A stretch of 64,000 nucleotides of DNA from Micrococcales bacterium 31B (GTDB lineage: Bacteria > Actinomycetota > Actinomycetes > Actinomycetales > Dermabacteraceae). Positions 54,782 to 63,586 of this stretch are shown here, in pieces (the stretch's first letter is position 1; every line of letters starts with the position of its first letter). A program made the translations under genes and the position numbers. The notes under the pieces are model-generated. The model was not told the DNA's origin. It saw only the letters and a program-made list of their open reading frames with translations, and did not search any database. Location: NCBI GenBank assembly GCA_022803075.1, contig JAFFTF010000001.1, forward strand, positions 489,573 through 553,572, given 5' to 3'.

Positions 54782-56317
54782 ATGAGTGAAACCGAGGACA
54801 GCGGTCGGCGCTCTAGCCAACCGCTGCAGCGATCGAGGCCTGCCGCGGCGCTGATGACGTGCGCGGCGGTCATCATTGTGTTTGCCGCACTGCAACAGGT
54901 GTCGGGCATCCTCGGACCGGCGTTCTTGGCACTCATCCTCGTCATCACCGTGAGTCCCATTGGCCATTGGCTGATGCGCAAGGGCGTGCCCCGCCCCATC
55001 GCCACGCTGGTCGTCATCTTCGTGCTGCTCGCCATCATGGGCGGATTCGTGTGGCTGCTCGTGGTCTCCATTCAGCAGCTCGTCGAGATTATTCCCACGT
55101 ACTCTTCGCAAATGCAGGCGGGGGTCAACTCGCTGCAGGGCAAGCTCGCCGAAATGGGAGTGAACCAACAGCAAGTGCAAGACATCGTGAGCCGTTTTGA
55201 CATTAGCCAACTCACCTCAGTCATCACTTCCCTGCTCTCGCAGTTGACCAGTATCACGACAAACCTGTTCTTCATCATGCTGATCATGCTGTTCATGGCC
55301 GTCGACGCCAGCGACTATCCGCAACGCATCCTCCGCGTGGCTCGCGTGCGCCCAGCCATCGCAGCGAGCATGGGCAATTTCTCGAGCGGAGTGCGGCGAT
55401 ACTTCGGGGTGTCCGCCATCTTCGGCCTCATCTGTGCCGTGCTCAACGTGGTGGCCCTGCACATTCTCGATGTTCCTCTGCCACTGCTTTGGGGCGCCCT
55501 CAGCTTCATCACAAACTTCATCCCCAACATTGGTTTCGTGGTCGGCATCATTCCGCCTGCGTTGCTGGCCCTGCTCACGAACGGTCCCAACAGTATGGTG
55601 TGGGTAATCGTGAGCTACATCGTGATCAACTTTTGCATCCAGACGCTGATCCAGCCGCGCTACCTGGGCAACACGGTGAACCTCTCGGTCACGGTCACGG
55701 TGCTATCTCTTACCGTGTGGACCTGGCTGCTCGGCCCCATGGGAGCACTGCTCGCGATCCCCGCGACCCTGTTCCTCCGTGCGCTCCTGATTGACGCTTA
55801 CCCCGAAACGCGGTGGCTAGGTGCCTTTATCGACGCCAACGCTGGGCCCAGCAAGAAGCCGCATCGGCTCGAGAACTGGACAGTGGGCGGCTATCACGGC
55901 GCCGATGGTGCCCCTACCGATAACAAGTTGGTCGTTCCCGGCCGTCACATCGATGACCTCGGTCAGGATGAAATCGCGGTGCTCGAGCAGCCGGGGTTCA
56001 AGGTTCCCCCAAAGCCCACCGAGCACGAGTCCCCACACCTGATTGCGCAGGCGGGCACGTCAGTGCGCAAGATTCAAGAGGCCATCGCTGCCGTCGCGCA
56101 TCGCGGCCCGCTGCATCGCGGCCAAGACCACGAAGACGCCACCGAAGCCGCCCGCGCCGAGCACTACCACGACCTGGCCCAACAGGCCAAAGAGGGCGGC
56201 CCCGAGGCCAATGCCACCTCGGACAGTCCGCTGCCCCCGGCTACGCACGACACCGAGGGCGGCGACGCGGGCGCGCCCAGTGGCCCGAGCCCCATTCCGC
56301 CCAAGCCCGGCAGTTAG
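54782..56317 (+). CDS. AI-2E family transporter
   Basis: A 511-residue membrane protein of the AI-2 exporter/PerM superfamily. About seven to eight transmembrane helices lie between residues 20 and 350, with the family features PLLWGALSFITNFIPNIGFVVGIIPPALLALL and QTLIQPRYLGNTVNLSVTV. The last 150 residues are hydrophilic, Pro/Ala/Glu-rich and probably cytoplasmic. The substrate is unknown: related proteins have been linked to signal export or to ion/proton antiport. Its stop is 19 bp from the end of the convergent helD. Confidence 0.85.
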   Translation: MSETEDSGRRSSQPLQRSRPAAALMTCAAVIIVFAALQQVSGILGPAFLALILVITVSPIGHWLMRKGVPRPIATLVVIFVLLAIMGGFVWLLVVSIQQLVEIIPTYSSQMQAGVNSLQGKLAEMGVNQQQVQDIVSRFDISQLTSVITSLLSQLTSITTNLFFIMLIMLFMAVDASDYPQRILRVARVRPAIAASMGNFSSGVRRYFGVSAIFGLICAVLNVVALHILDVPLPLLWGALSFITNFIPNIGFVVGIIPPALLALLTNGPNSMVWVIVSYIVINFCIQTLIQPRYLGNTVNLSVTVTVLSLTVWTWLLGPMGALLAIPATLFLRALLIDAYPETRWLGAFIDANAGPSKKPHRLENWTVGGYHGADGAPTDNKLVVPGRHIDDLGQDEIAVLEQPGFKVPPKPTEHESPHLIAQAGTSVRKIQEAIAAVAHRGPLHRGQDHEDATEAARAEHYHDLAQQAKEGGPEANATSDSPLPPATHDTEGGDAGAPSGPSPIPPKPGS

Positions 56318-56336
56318 CGGCACAGCCGGTCGGCGG

Positions 56337-58604
56337 CTACGCCTCGCCGAGCCCGGCGGGGAGTCGACGGGCATACAGGATGTCGAGCCTCTGGGTGGGT
56401 CGCGTCATTGCTACATAGAGGTCGTTGATGCCTCGGGGCCCGGCATCGCAGAGGTCCTGGGGCTCGGCGATCACCACGGCATCGAACTCCAGCCCCTTAG
56501 CCTCCTGCGGGGTCAGCACCGCGATTTCGGTATCGAGGCCACGCGAACCAAAGTCGGCCCTGGTTGCCCAGCGGGTCTCCAGCTCGCCCCGCAGCCGAGA
56601 AATCATCCCCGCTGTCGCGATCACGGCCACCCTGCCACCGACGCTCGAGCTGCTGCGGGCCACGGCTGCGTCCAGGGCGGCACCCCACTCGGTGACGTCG
56701 GCGGCCTCCGGCAGTCGGTGATAGGTGACGGGCCAGGTTCCCTCGCGCACCGCGCGTGGGGTGCGCACTCGCACGCCATTGTCGGCAAGCAGCCGATCGG
56801 CGACCGCGCTGATTTGGCGCGGGGTGCGATAGTTCACGGTGAGATCGGCGACCGTGAGACGATCCTGCACGTAATGGTGCAGGGCGCCGGACCAGGAGCG
56901 AGCCCCCGCTGGGGTCGACGTCTGCGCTATGTCACCGACGATCGTCATCGACTTCGACGGGCAGCGCCGGAACAGCACTCGCCACTGCATGGCGCTGAGT
57001 TCCTGGGCCTCGTCCAAGACCACATGCCCGAACGCCCACGTGCGGTCGTTCGCGGCACGTTCTGCCGCGGTCAACCGTCCCGGTGTCGCCCCGGCCTGCA
57101 CTCGAGCGGCCAACATCTCAGCACTGACCGTGTCGAGACCGTGGTTTTGCACGACATTCTCGGCATATTCCACCAGTTGCGCCGTCTCGTCGCGCAATCG
57201 CCTGGAGGCGGCCCGTTCCGCCTCGTCGTCGGTGCCCAGCAGCTCGGCGAGTTCGTCGAGGAGGGGGATGTCCTCCACCGTGAGGGGCGATCCCGCGGGC
57301 CGCGCCAGAATGCTCGCGTCGAGGTGGCGCAGCGCGCGCGCCGCACTGCGCAGGTAGCGTGGCTTGCTGAACAGGCTATCGAGCAGGGTCACGGGCGCGA
57401 GCGGCATCCACAGCAGGTTCAGCGCCACCCTCACATCGTGGGTGGTGCGGAGATCCTCGAGGTAGCCGGAGCGGTCGTCGGGCATCACCGTGACACCCGC
57501 CTCCCGCAGCTTCGACTCCCACTGCCGCACGAGGCGCGCGAGCATTTCGCGCACGAATACCACGCGCGCCTCATTGTGGGGTTTGCGGGTCGAGCGCGCG
57601 ATATTGCGGGCCTCGGCTACGTCTTGCGGACGCAGCGTGAGCCGGGTTCCGTCGTCGAGCACAAGTTCGCGGGGGGCCTCGAGGGTCTTTTGGCGGTCCT
57701 CCACGGCGCGGTGCAGGAACCGCACCATGGCGAAGTTGCCTTTGACCTCGGCGACGGGTGCGTCGTCGTGTCGGGTCGCATGCACTCCGGGCAGCAGGCT
57801 GCCCAGTGTGGCCATGACGACGCCAGTCTCGCCGAGCGAGGGCAGCACCTTTTCGATGTATTTGAGGAACGCCGCGTTCGGACCGACGAGGAGCACACCG
57901 GCCCGGTCAAGCCGCTCGCGCTGCGTGTACAACAGGTAGGCGGCGCGATGCAGTGCAACCGCGGTCTTGCCGGTGCCTGGTCCACCCTGCACGACGAGCA
58001 CGCCGCGGGTTTCTGCGCGAATAATGCGGTCTTGTTCGCCCTGAATGGTCGCGACGATATCGCTCATGCGGCCGCTGCGCTGTGCGTTGAGGGCCTGCAG
58101 GAGGGCGCCCTCGCCCTGCACGGTGCCGTCATCATCGAGCAGGTCCAGATCGAGCACGTCGTCCTCGATGTCGGTGACGCGCCGCGAGCGGATAGTCAAG
58201 TGGCGGCGGCGCGCAACACCCATGGGGGCGCTCGCGGTGGCCTGGTAGAAGGGGGCCGCCGCGGGTGCGCGCCAGTCGACCAATTGTTGTTGGCCGTCGT
58301 CTCCCGTGAGGCCAATCCGGCCCACGTAGTGGGTCTCGCCGCCGGTCGCGGAGTCTCCCGGCCCCCGTGCATCGATGCGGCCGAACGTCAGCTGGTGCTC
58401 AACAGATTGCAATTGGGCGAGGCGATCCTGGTAGCGTGCCGCGAAGGCGTCCCGTTCGCTGCGATTTTGGTGGGTCGAACCATAGTTCGTGCTCTGCACC
58501 GTGCGCAGCCGGGTTTCGGTCTTTTCGATGAGGTCATCAAGGCGGGCGTACAGGGCCGATACCCGGTGTTGTTCGCGCTGGATCTCGTAGTCGCGTTGAG
58601 TCAT
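56337..58604 (-). CDS. helD: HelD-like RNA polymerase-recycling helicase
   Basis: A 755-residue superfamily 1 ATPase of the HelD/HelR type, which pulls stalled RNA polymerase off DNA. The N-terminal 70 residues form a predicted coiled coil that in HelD enters the polymerase secondary channel; then come YVGRIGL...LVDWRAPAAAPFY, Walker A GGPGTGKT at 207-214, a Walker B-like VLDEAQELS near 540 and motif PQEAKGLEFDAVVI near 685. UvrD-type DNA repair helicases lack the coiled coil and WRAP motif. The ATG at 58604 has AGGA upstream. In Streptomyces and Mycobacterium such proteins protect from rifamycins. A LexA-type box lies inside its 5' coding part. Confidence 0.88.
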   Translation of the reverse strand: MTQRDYEIQREQHRVSALYARLDDLIEKTETRLRTVQSTNYGSTHQNRSERDAFAARYQDRLAQLQSVEHQLTFGRIDARGPGDSATGGETHYVGRIGLTGDDGQQQLVDWRAPAAAPFYQATASAPMGVARRRHLTIRSRRVTDIEDDVLDLDLLDDDGTVQGEGALLQALNAQRSGRMSDIVATIQGEQDRIIRAETRGVLVVQGGPGTGKTAVALHRAAYLLYTQRERLDRAGVLLVGPNAAFLKYIEKVLPSLGETGVVMATLGSLLPGVHATRHDDAPVAEVKGNFAMVRFLHRAVEDRQKTLEAPRELVLDDGTRLTLRPQDVAEARNIARSTRKPHNEARVVFVREMLARLVRQWESKLREAGVTVMPDDRSGYLEDLRTTHDVRVALNLLWMPLAPVTLLDSLFSKPRYLRSAARALRHLDASILARPAGSPLTVEDIPLLDELAELLGTDDEAERAASRRLRDETAQLVEYAENVVQNHGLDTVSAEMLAARVQAGATPGRLTAAERAANDRTWAFGHVVLDEAQELSAMQWRVLFRRCPSKSMTIVGDIAQTSTPAGARSWSGALHHYVQDRLTVADLTVNYRTPRQISAVADRLLADNGVRVRTPRAVREGTWPVTYHRLPEAADVTEWGAALDAAVARSSSSVGGRVAVIATAGMISRLRGELETRWATRADFGSRGLDTEIAVLTPQEAKGLEFDAVVIAEPQDLCDAGPRGINDLYVAMTRPTQRLDILYARRLPAGLGEA
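58475..58490. promoter_or_regulatory. LexA-like box inside helD
   Basis: TCGAACCATAGTTCGT matches the SOS consensus at 11 of 12 defined positions, the same score and the same last-base change as box 1 of recA. It lies about 115 bp inside helD (codons about 38-44), so it may be chance. Confidence 0.4.
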
Positions 58605-58953
58605 TGTGCATTCCTGTTGTGGCCCATGGGGCCGCGTCCCCCTGAGCTGATCGCGGGTTCCGTGCATGCTGTGCCTGCGCAAACGCGCCTGATCAGGCTC
58701 AAAAATAGTCGCTATACGATACGTCTAACGGTTTCCGGTCGTGTGAGCATCTTGACAGGCGTACGGAATAACACGGGTGCCCACTGAGTTGATTTAATAG
58801 GAAGCACCGCATTGACCGCTTCATCATGCTTTTCACGCGCACTATGCAACTGCGTTTTCATGCCGCACCATGACGCACGTTTTTCGCGCAGCCCGGCCTT
58901 CGCGCCCCGCGGAACCCGGCGTTTCCAGATCGCGGCTTATCCCGAGGACCTTC
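58605..58953. other. Divergent region between helD and the PAC2 gene
   Basis: The 349 bp contain no clear gene. Seen: GGGG-ccgcgt-CCCC at about 58627-58640 in the helD leader; an AT-richer part 58700-58800, with CGTATAGCGACTAT on the minus strand as a possible helD -10 region; TTGACA at 58752 on the plus strand without a good partner. The PAC2 frame is open upstream to 58870 but has no support there. Confidence 0.4.
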
Positions 58954-59868
58954 ATGCTCGACCCCGATGCCCTGTACGAGTACGTCATAGACCATGGCAC
59001 GCGCATACCCTCTGGGGTGCTGCTGCACACTTTTGACGGGTTCGTCGACGCCGGTCACGCCGCGCGTGGCGTGGCGCGCCACCTGCGCTCTCACCTCGAG
59101 CATCGGGTGGTCGCCACGTTCGACACCGATCAACTGATCGACTACCGCGAGCGTCGCCCCACCATCTCCTTTCACCGCGGCCATTTCAGCCAGTACGAGC
59201 AGCCGCACCTTGAGGTATTGCAGTTCTTTACCCCCTCCGGGCAGTCCTTTCTCGTGCTTGACGGTCGCGAGCCCGCGCTGCAGTGGGAGCGATTCGCCGC
59301 CGCCGTCATTGAGATCGTCGACTACCTGGATGTCGAGATGACGGTTGGCGTCGGCGGGGCGCCCATGCCGGTGCCGCACACTCGGCCCCTCTCGCTCATT
59401 GCCCACGCCAACGTCGATGATGTGATCGAGTTGCCCGACCTGATCGGTCAACAAGTTGAGTTTCCCGCGAGCGCTGCGGCGGTACTCGAGATGCGACTCG
59501 GCGAGGCCGGGTGCCCTGCCATTGGGTATGTTGCGCAGGTACCGCATTACGCGGCGTCCACCGTATACCCCCAGGCGACCCTGGCCCTGCTGCGCAAGGT
59601 GTCGGACGTGACCGGCCTCGATATTCCGCTCGATGGGTTGGCCGACCGCGCCGCCGAGGTGCAGCAGAGCATCGAGGCACAGCTCGAAGGCAACGATGAG
59701 GGCCTGGCCGTGGTGCACCAACTCGAACAACATTTTGACGAGTACGCGGGCGGGAGCGTGCGGGACGCTCTCGCGCAGGCCGTTGACCTGCCTTCGGGCG
59801 AAGAACTGGGCGCCGAGTTCCAGCGGTACCTCGCGGGCAACGACACCAAAGACGTGGAGGAGCCGTGA
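58954..59868 (+). CDS. PAC2 family protein
   Basis: A 304-residue protein of the PAC2 (proteasome assembly chaperone 2-like) family, common in actinobacteria and often linked to the proteasome or to ATP-grasp enzymes; its function is not established. Family segments are VLLHTFDGFVDAGHAARGVARHL, ATFDTDQLIDYRERRP, FLVLDGREPALQW and VEFPASAAAVLEMRLGEAG with the helical C-terminus after residue 230. The ATG at 58954 has GAGGA 5 bases before it. The MFS gene starts in a 4-bp overlap, so the two are co-translated. Confidence 0.87.
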   Translation: MLDPDALYEYVIDHGTRIPSGVLLHTFDGFVDAGHAARGVARHLRSHLEHRVVATFDTDQLIDYRERRPTISFHRGHFSQYEQPHLEVLQFFTPSGQSFLVLDGREPALQWERFAAAVIEIVDYLDVEMTVGVGGAPMPVPHTRPLSLIAHANVDDVIELPDLIGQQVEFPASAAAVLEMRLGEAGCPAIGYVAQVPHYAASTVYPQATLALLRKVSDVTGLDIPLDGLADRAAEVQQSIEAQLEGNDEGLAVVHQLEQHFDEYAGGSVRDALAQAVDLPSGEELGAEFQRYLAGNDTKDVEEP

Positions 59869-61154
59869 CCCGCAGGGCGTACCTCGTATGGGGGGTCGGC
59901 GTCTTTGCGTACATGATGGCCGTCAGCGCCCGCGCGGCATTTGGCGTGGCGGGCCTTGACGCCCAGGAGCGCTATCACGCCAACGCGGGCATCCTCGCGA
60001 CGTTCGCCGTACTGCAATTGGGGGTGTATGCGGCGGCGCAGGTGCCCATGGGGGTGCTGCTGGACCGGTACGGCTCGCGCGTCATGCTGACCATCGGTAT
60101 GGCGCTCATTGCGGCTGGCACGATTGTGCTCGCCGCGACATCGGTCACCTGGGTGGCCATACTCGCCCGACTACTCACGGGCGCGGGCGACGCGGCGATC
60201 TTCGTCTCGGTGGTGCGACTCTTGGTGGCTTGGTTTCCACCCGCGCGGGTGCCCATCCTGCAGCAGGTCACGGGCGTCACGGGGCAGATCGGTCAGCTGC
60301 TCTCGGCCACGCCTCTCACTGTCGCCCTGCATCATTACGGGTGGACCCCCTCGTTCCTTGCCATCGGCACGGTGGTGGCGATCTCGGGGGCCACCTGTGC
60401 CCTGTGGGTGCGCAGTCAGCCGGACGCCTCGGCGGCCGGGGGCCCCGTAAAATTTGCGGCCGTGCGTGCCAACGTTTCGGGGGCGGTGCGGACGCCCGGT
60501 ACCCGCTTGGGCTTTTGGGGCCACTTTGTCTCGCAATTCTCGGGAAACGTGTTTGGCCTGATCTGGGGCGTGCCGTTCCTCGTGGTCGGGCAGGGACTGG
60601 ACCGGGGCACGGCGGCGGGCCTGCTCACGGTCATGGTGGTGTGCGGAATGGTTTTCGGCCCCGTCATGGGGCAGCTCGCGTCTCGCTACCCCATGCGCCG
60701 CAGTAACGTGATCATCGCGTCGACCGCCGCCATCATGGTGGGGTGGACGGCGGTGCTCGCCTGGCCCGGCCGGGCCCCGATGTGGTTGCTGGTGCTGTGC
60801 ATCGCGTGCATGGCGGCGGGCAACACCGCATCAATGGTGAGCCTCGACTTCGCGCGTACGTTTAATCCGCGGCAGCGTGCGGGCGTCGCGACCGGGATCG
60901 TCAATGTGGGTGGGTTCTTCGCGGGGCTCGTGGTGATCCTGGCGATCGGATTGATTCTCGACGCGTTGGCACCCCAGGGCAATTACACCCTGGACGATTT
61001 CAAGATTGCGCTGCTGGTGCAGTACCCGCTGTGGATAGGCGGCCTTGCCCTGATGATCTTCGAGCGCCGCAAGACCCATCGCCGCCTCGCAGACGAGGGC
61101 GTGTTGCGCGACAGCACCGTTGACGCGCTTCGCCGTCACCTGCGCAGGCACTAG
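59865..61154 (+). CDS. MFS transporter
   Basis: A 429-residue major facilitator with about twelve transmembrane helices. The MFS signature after helix 2 is visible as GVLLDRYGSRVML, and a weaker copy as GQLASRYPMRRSN in the second half. The N-terminal sequence RRAYLVWGVGVFAYMMAVSARAAFGVAGLDA is conserved in actinobacterial homologues found next to PAC2 genes. The substrate is unknown. The GTG start overlaps the PAC2 stop by 4 bp. It converges on the spermidine-synthase-like gene. Confidence 0.88.
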   Translation: MTRRAYLVWGVGVFAYMMAVSARAAFGVAGLDAQERYHANAGILATFAVLQLGVYAAAQVPMGVLLDRYGSRVMLTIGMALIAAGTIVLAATSVTWVAILARLLTGAGDAAIFVSVVRLLVAWFPPARVPILQQVTGVTGQIGQLLSATPLTVALHHYGWTPSFLAIGTVVAISGATCALWVRSQPDASAAGGPVKFAAVRANVSGAVRTPGTRLGFWGHFVSQFSGNVFGLIWGVPFLVVGQGLDRGTAAGLLTVMVVCGMVFGPVMGQLASRYPMRRSNVIIASTAAIMVGWTAVLAWPGRAPMWLLVLCIACMAAGNTASMVSLDFARTFNPRQRAGVATGIVNVGGFFAGLVVILAIGLILDALAPQGNYTLDDFKIALLVQYPLWIGGLALMIFERRKTHRRLADEGVLRDSTVDALRRHLRRH

Positions 61155-61185
61155 GGTTCACGAGCCGCAACAGCGCCCGCGTCGC

Positions 61186-62040
61186 TCAGCCGGAGATGAC
61201 CCGGCCGCGGGCCGCGAAGCGATCGAGGTCGCTGCCGGTGAGCCAGCGGGCCGGGACGGGATCAGCCAGCAGCAGCCGCGCCAGATGCTCGGGCAGGCGC
61301 GAGCGCCCCGCGACGAGCACGATGTTTCCGCGTCGCTGGCTCTTCAGGTGACGGGGTTCGCCGATGAGCCCCACCTCGGGGAACACGGCGCGCAGGGTAC
61401 AGATTTCGTTCGAGAGCACGGGCCACGGTTGCGTGTCGGCGCAGTTGGCGAGGTATATGCCGTCGGGAGCAAGGTGGTCGGCGACGCTGCTTGCGTAGGC
61501 GAGGGTGGTCAGATGCGCAGGGGTCACGTGCCCGCTGAAGGCGTCGCGCACGATGACGTCGAACCGCTGTTGGCTGGAGTTCATGGCCTCGAGCGCGTCG
61601 CCTACGCGGATCTTCAGGTGTGGAGCGCGCGGCAGGGGCAGCCACTCGCGTACGAGGCGCGCCAGATCGGCGTCGATTTCGACGGCGGTGTGGTGGGAGT
61701 CGGGCAGGTCCTCGAGGAGGGCCACAGCCAGGGCGCACGCCGCGCCGCCGAGGTGTAAAAGGGTACGCGTGCCGGGGCGGGTCGGGGGACCCTCGCGTCC
61801 GCCCGCTGCCCGCACCCCGGCGTGAGCCAGGATGGCGGTTTGCGACCAGCGCAGATATTCAAAATCGAGCTCGCGGGGCTGGTCGAGGTGCACGGACGAG
61901 CTGGGCACCTCATTGACGAACAGTGTCGCGATGTTAAGCGTGTCGATCTCGAGCCGGGCGGTTCCCGTCGCGATGGGGGTGGTGGGTTGCGGCGTGACGG
62001 TGGGGGTGCGGGCCTGGGAGGCCCGGGGGCGTTTTGCCAT
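61186..62040 (-). CDS. Spermidine synthase-like protein
   Basis: A 284-residue protein with the Rossmann-like methyltransferase/spermidine synthase fold. Motifs are TLLHLGGAACALAVAL (nucleotide loop), VEIDADLARLVREWL (acidic end of strand 2) and VGDALEAMNSSQQRFDVIVRDAF, where the Asp of spermidine synthases is expected. The typical polyamine-binding GGGDG and YxE segments are altered, so true spermidine synthesis is doubtful; actinobacteria have many such proteins of unknown substrate. The ATG at 62040 has AAGGA 4 bases upstream. It is divergent from dinB (196 bp), without a clear LexA box between. Confidence 0.8.
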   Translation of the reverse strand: MAKRPRASQARTPTVTPQPTTPIATGTARLEIDTLNIATLFVNEVPSSSVHLDQPRELDFEYLRWSQTAILAHAGVRAAGGREGPPTRPGTRTLLHLGGAACALAVALLEDLPDSHHTAVEIDADLARLVREWLPLPRAPHLKIRVGDALEAMNSSQQRFDVIVRDAFSGHVTPAHLTTLAYASSVADHLAPDGIYLANCADTQPWPVLSNEICTLRAVFPEVGLIGEPRHLKSQRRGNIVLVAGRSRLPEHLARLLLADPVPARWLTGSDLDRFAARGRVISG

Positions 62041-62236
62041 GGAGTCCTTGGTCGCGAGGCTGACGATCTGAGCGGGGGCGCCCTGCCAGGGTAGACGGTG
62101 GCGGACCGGTTCATAAACCTGGGCGGTCTCTGTCACTATGGACGCAGCGGAGCGAACGGCCGCGCGGGTGTGCTTGCGGCCCGCCGTGAGTGCAGCGTAG
62201 GTCGTCAAATCGATTGCCAGAGGGGAGGGCACAGCA

Positions 62237-63586
62237 GTGAATAACGTGCGGGTGGGGGAGCGCCCCGCCTCAATAATGCACGTCGACATGGACAGCTTCT
62301 TCGCCTCCGTCGAGATTCGCGATAATCCCGACCTCGCGGGACTACCCGTGGTGGTGGCGGGGGCCGGGCCACGCGGTGTCGTGGCGGCAGCGTCCTACCC
62401 GGCGCGCGCCTACGGTATTCGCAGCGCCATGGCGACGGCGCGGGCGCGGCAATTGTGCACCGGCCTCGTAGTGGTGCAGCCCCAGGGTGAGAAATACTCC
62501 GCGGCTTCGCGGCAGGTGATGGAGATCCTGCAGCGCTTCACTCCGGTGATCGAGCAGGTCAGCGTCGACGAGGCGTTTCTCGACGTGCAGTCGGTTTTGC
62601 ACTTTGGCCGCAGCGCCCCGGACATTGCCCGCAGTATCAAGCGTGCGGTGCGAGACGAGGTGGGCCTCACGTGCACTATCGGGGTGGCCACCAATAAGAC
62701 TGTTGCAAAAATTGCCTCTGCCCATTACAAGCCCGACGGCCTCGTCGTGGTGCCCGATCGCGATACCGAGCGGTTTTTGCGACCCCGCCCCGTGCGCCAC
62801 CTCTCGGGGGTGGGGCCGAGCCTCGGCGAAAAGTTGGCCAAGTTGGGCGTGGTGACCATCGGTGACCTCGCCGATCTGCCCGAGCCCGACGTCGCGCGAC
62901 TGCTCGGTGCGGGTGGCATGACCCTGCAACGTCGGGCGCGGGGTCTCGATGACGCGGTGCGTGCCGTGCGGGACCGTGACAAGTCGATGAGCGCGGAGCG
63001 GACCTTCGACACTGACCTTGCCGACCTCGACGAACTGAGGGCGCACATTTTGTCGCTCAGTGACAAGGTCGCCGCGAGGCTGCGCCGTCACGGGTACGCG
63101 GCCCGCACCATCGGCCTGAAGGTCAAGACCGCTCGGGGTGACACAGTGTCGCGCTCCCACACGTTGCCTCAGCCGACTGACACCACGCGTCGCATCTTCG
63201 AAACTACGCGAGACCTGCTGGACGTGCTCCTGCGCGTTCCGGGGGTGCGCCCTATTCGCCTCGTGGGCGTGCGCGGGGAGTCGCTGTCTGGCCCGGGCTT
63301 GAGCGTGCCCAGCCAGCGCGTAGCGTTCCAGTCTGATGCGGGTCCAGGCGAGCAGGGGTCTCTGTGGTCTGCCCAGGACGCCGGGGTGGCCCGCGAATTG
63401 GGGGCGGGTGCGGCATGGCGTGACCTGGACTCGGCGGTGGACCGTGCTCGCGGCCGGTTCGGGCGCGACCTCGTGGCACCTGCCTCGGCGCTGAAATTGC
63501 GTTCCGGGGGCACGCTCACCAAGCAGGAACTGGGGGCGCAGCACAAGGACGAGGACGGTCCTCGAACGGGTGGCGCCCGCGCCTAG
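62237..63586 (+). CDS. dinB: DNA polymerase IV (Y family)
   Basis: DinB is an error-prone translesion polymerase. The 449-residue protein has the catalytic acids D17 (MHVDMDSFFASVE) and D111-E112 (SVDEAFLDV), the thumb helix-hairpin-helix LSGVGPSLGEKLAKLGVVTIGDLADL, and the little finger domain from about 255. The C-terminal 100 residues are loosely conserved; a beta-clamp-binding motif is not obvious. The GTG start gives a short leader before the core; no LexA box is readable upstream. Confidence 0.93.
   Translation: MNNVRVGERPASIMHVDMDSFFASVEIRDNPDLAGLPVVVAGAGPRGVVAAASYPARAYGIRSAMATARARQLCTGLVVVQPQGEKYSAASRQVMEILQRFTPVIEQVSVDEAFLDVQSVLHFGRSAPDIARSIKRAVRDEVGLTCTIGVATNKTVAKIASAHYKPDGLVVVPDRDTERFLRPRPVRHLSGVGPSLGEKLAKLGVVTIGDLADLPEPDVARLLGAGGMTLQRRARGLDDAVRAVRDRDKSMSAERTFDTDLADLDELRAHILSLSDKVAARLRRHGYAARTIGLKVKTARGDTVSRSHTLPQPTDTTRRIFETTRDLLDVLLRVPGVRPIRLVGVRGESLSGPGLSVPSQRVAFQSDAGPGEQGSLWSAQDAGVARELGAGAAWRDLDSAVDRARGRFGRDLVAPASALKLRSGGTLTKQELGAQHKDEDGPRTGGARA

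Noticed and set aside
56043-58787. 914-codon open frame on the plus strand opposite helD
   Set aside because: helD has full motifs on the other strand; this frame is antisense composition and begins inside the AI-2E gene.
62041-62236. LexA box upstream of dinB
   Set aside because: No GAACN4GTTC-like sequence could be found in the divergent region; dinB is not shown as an SOS gene here.
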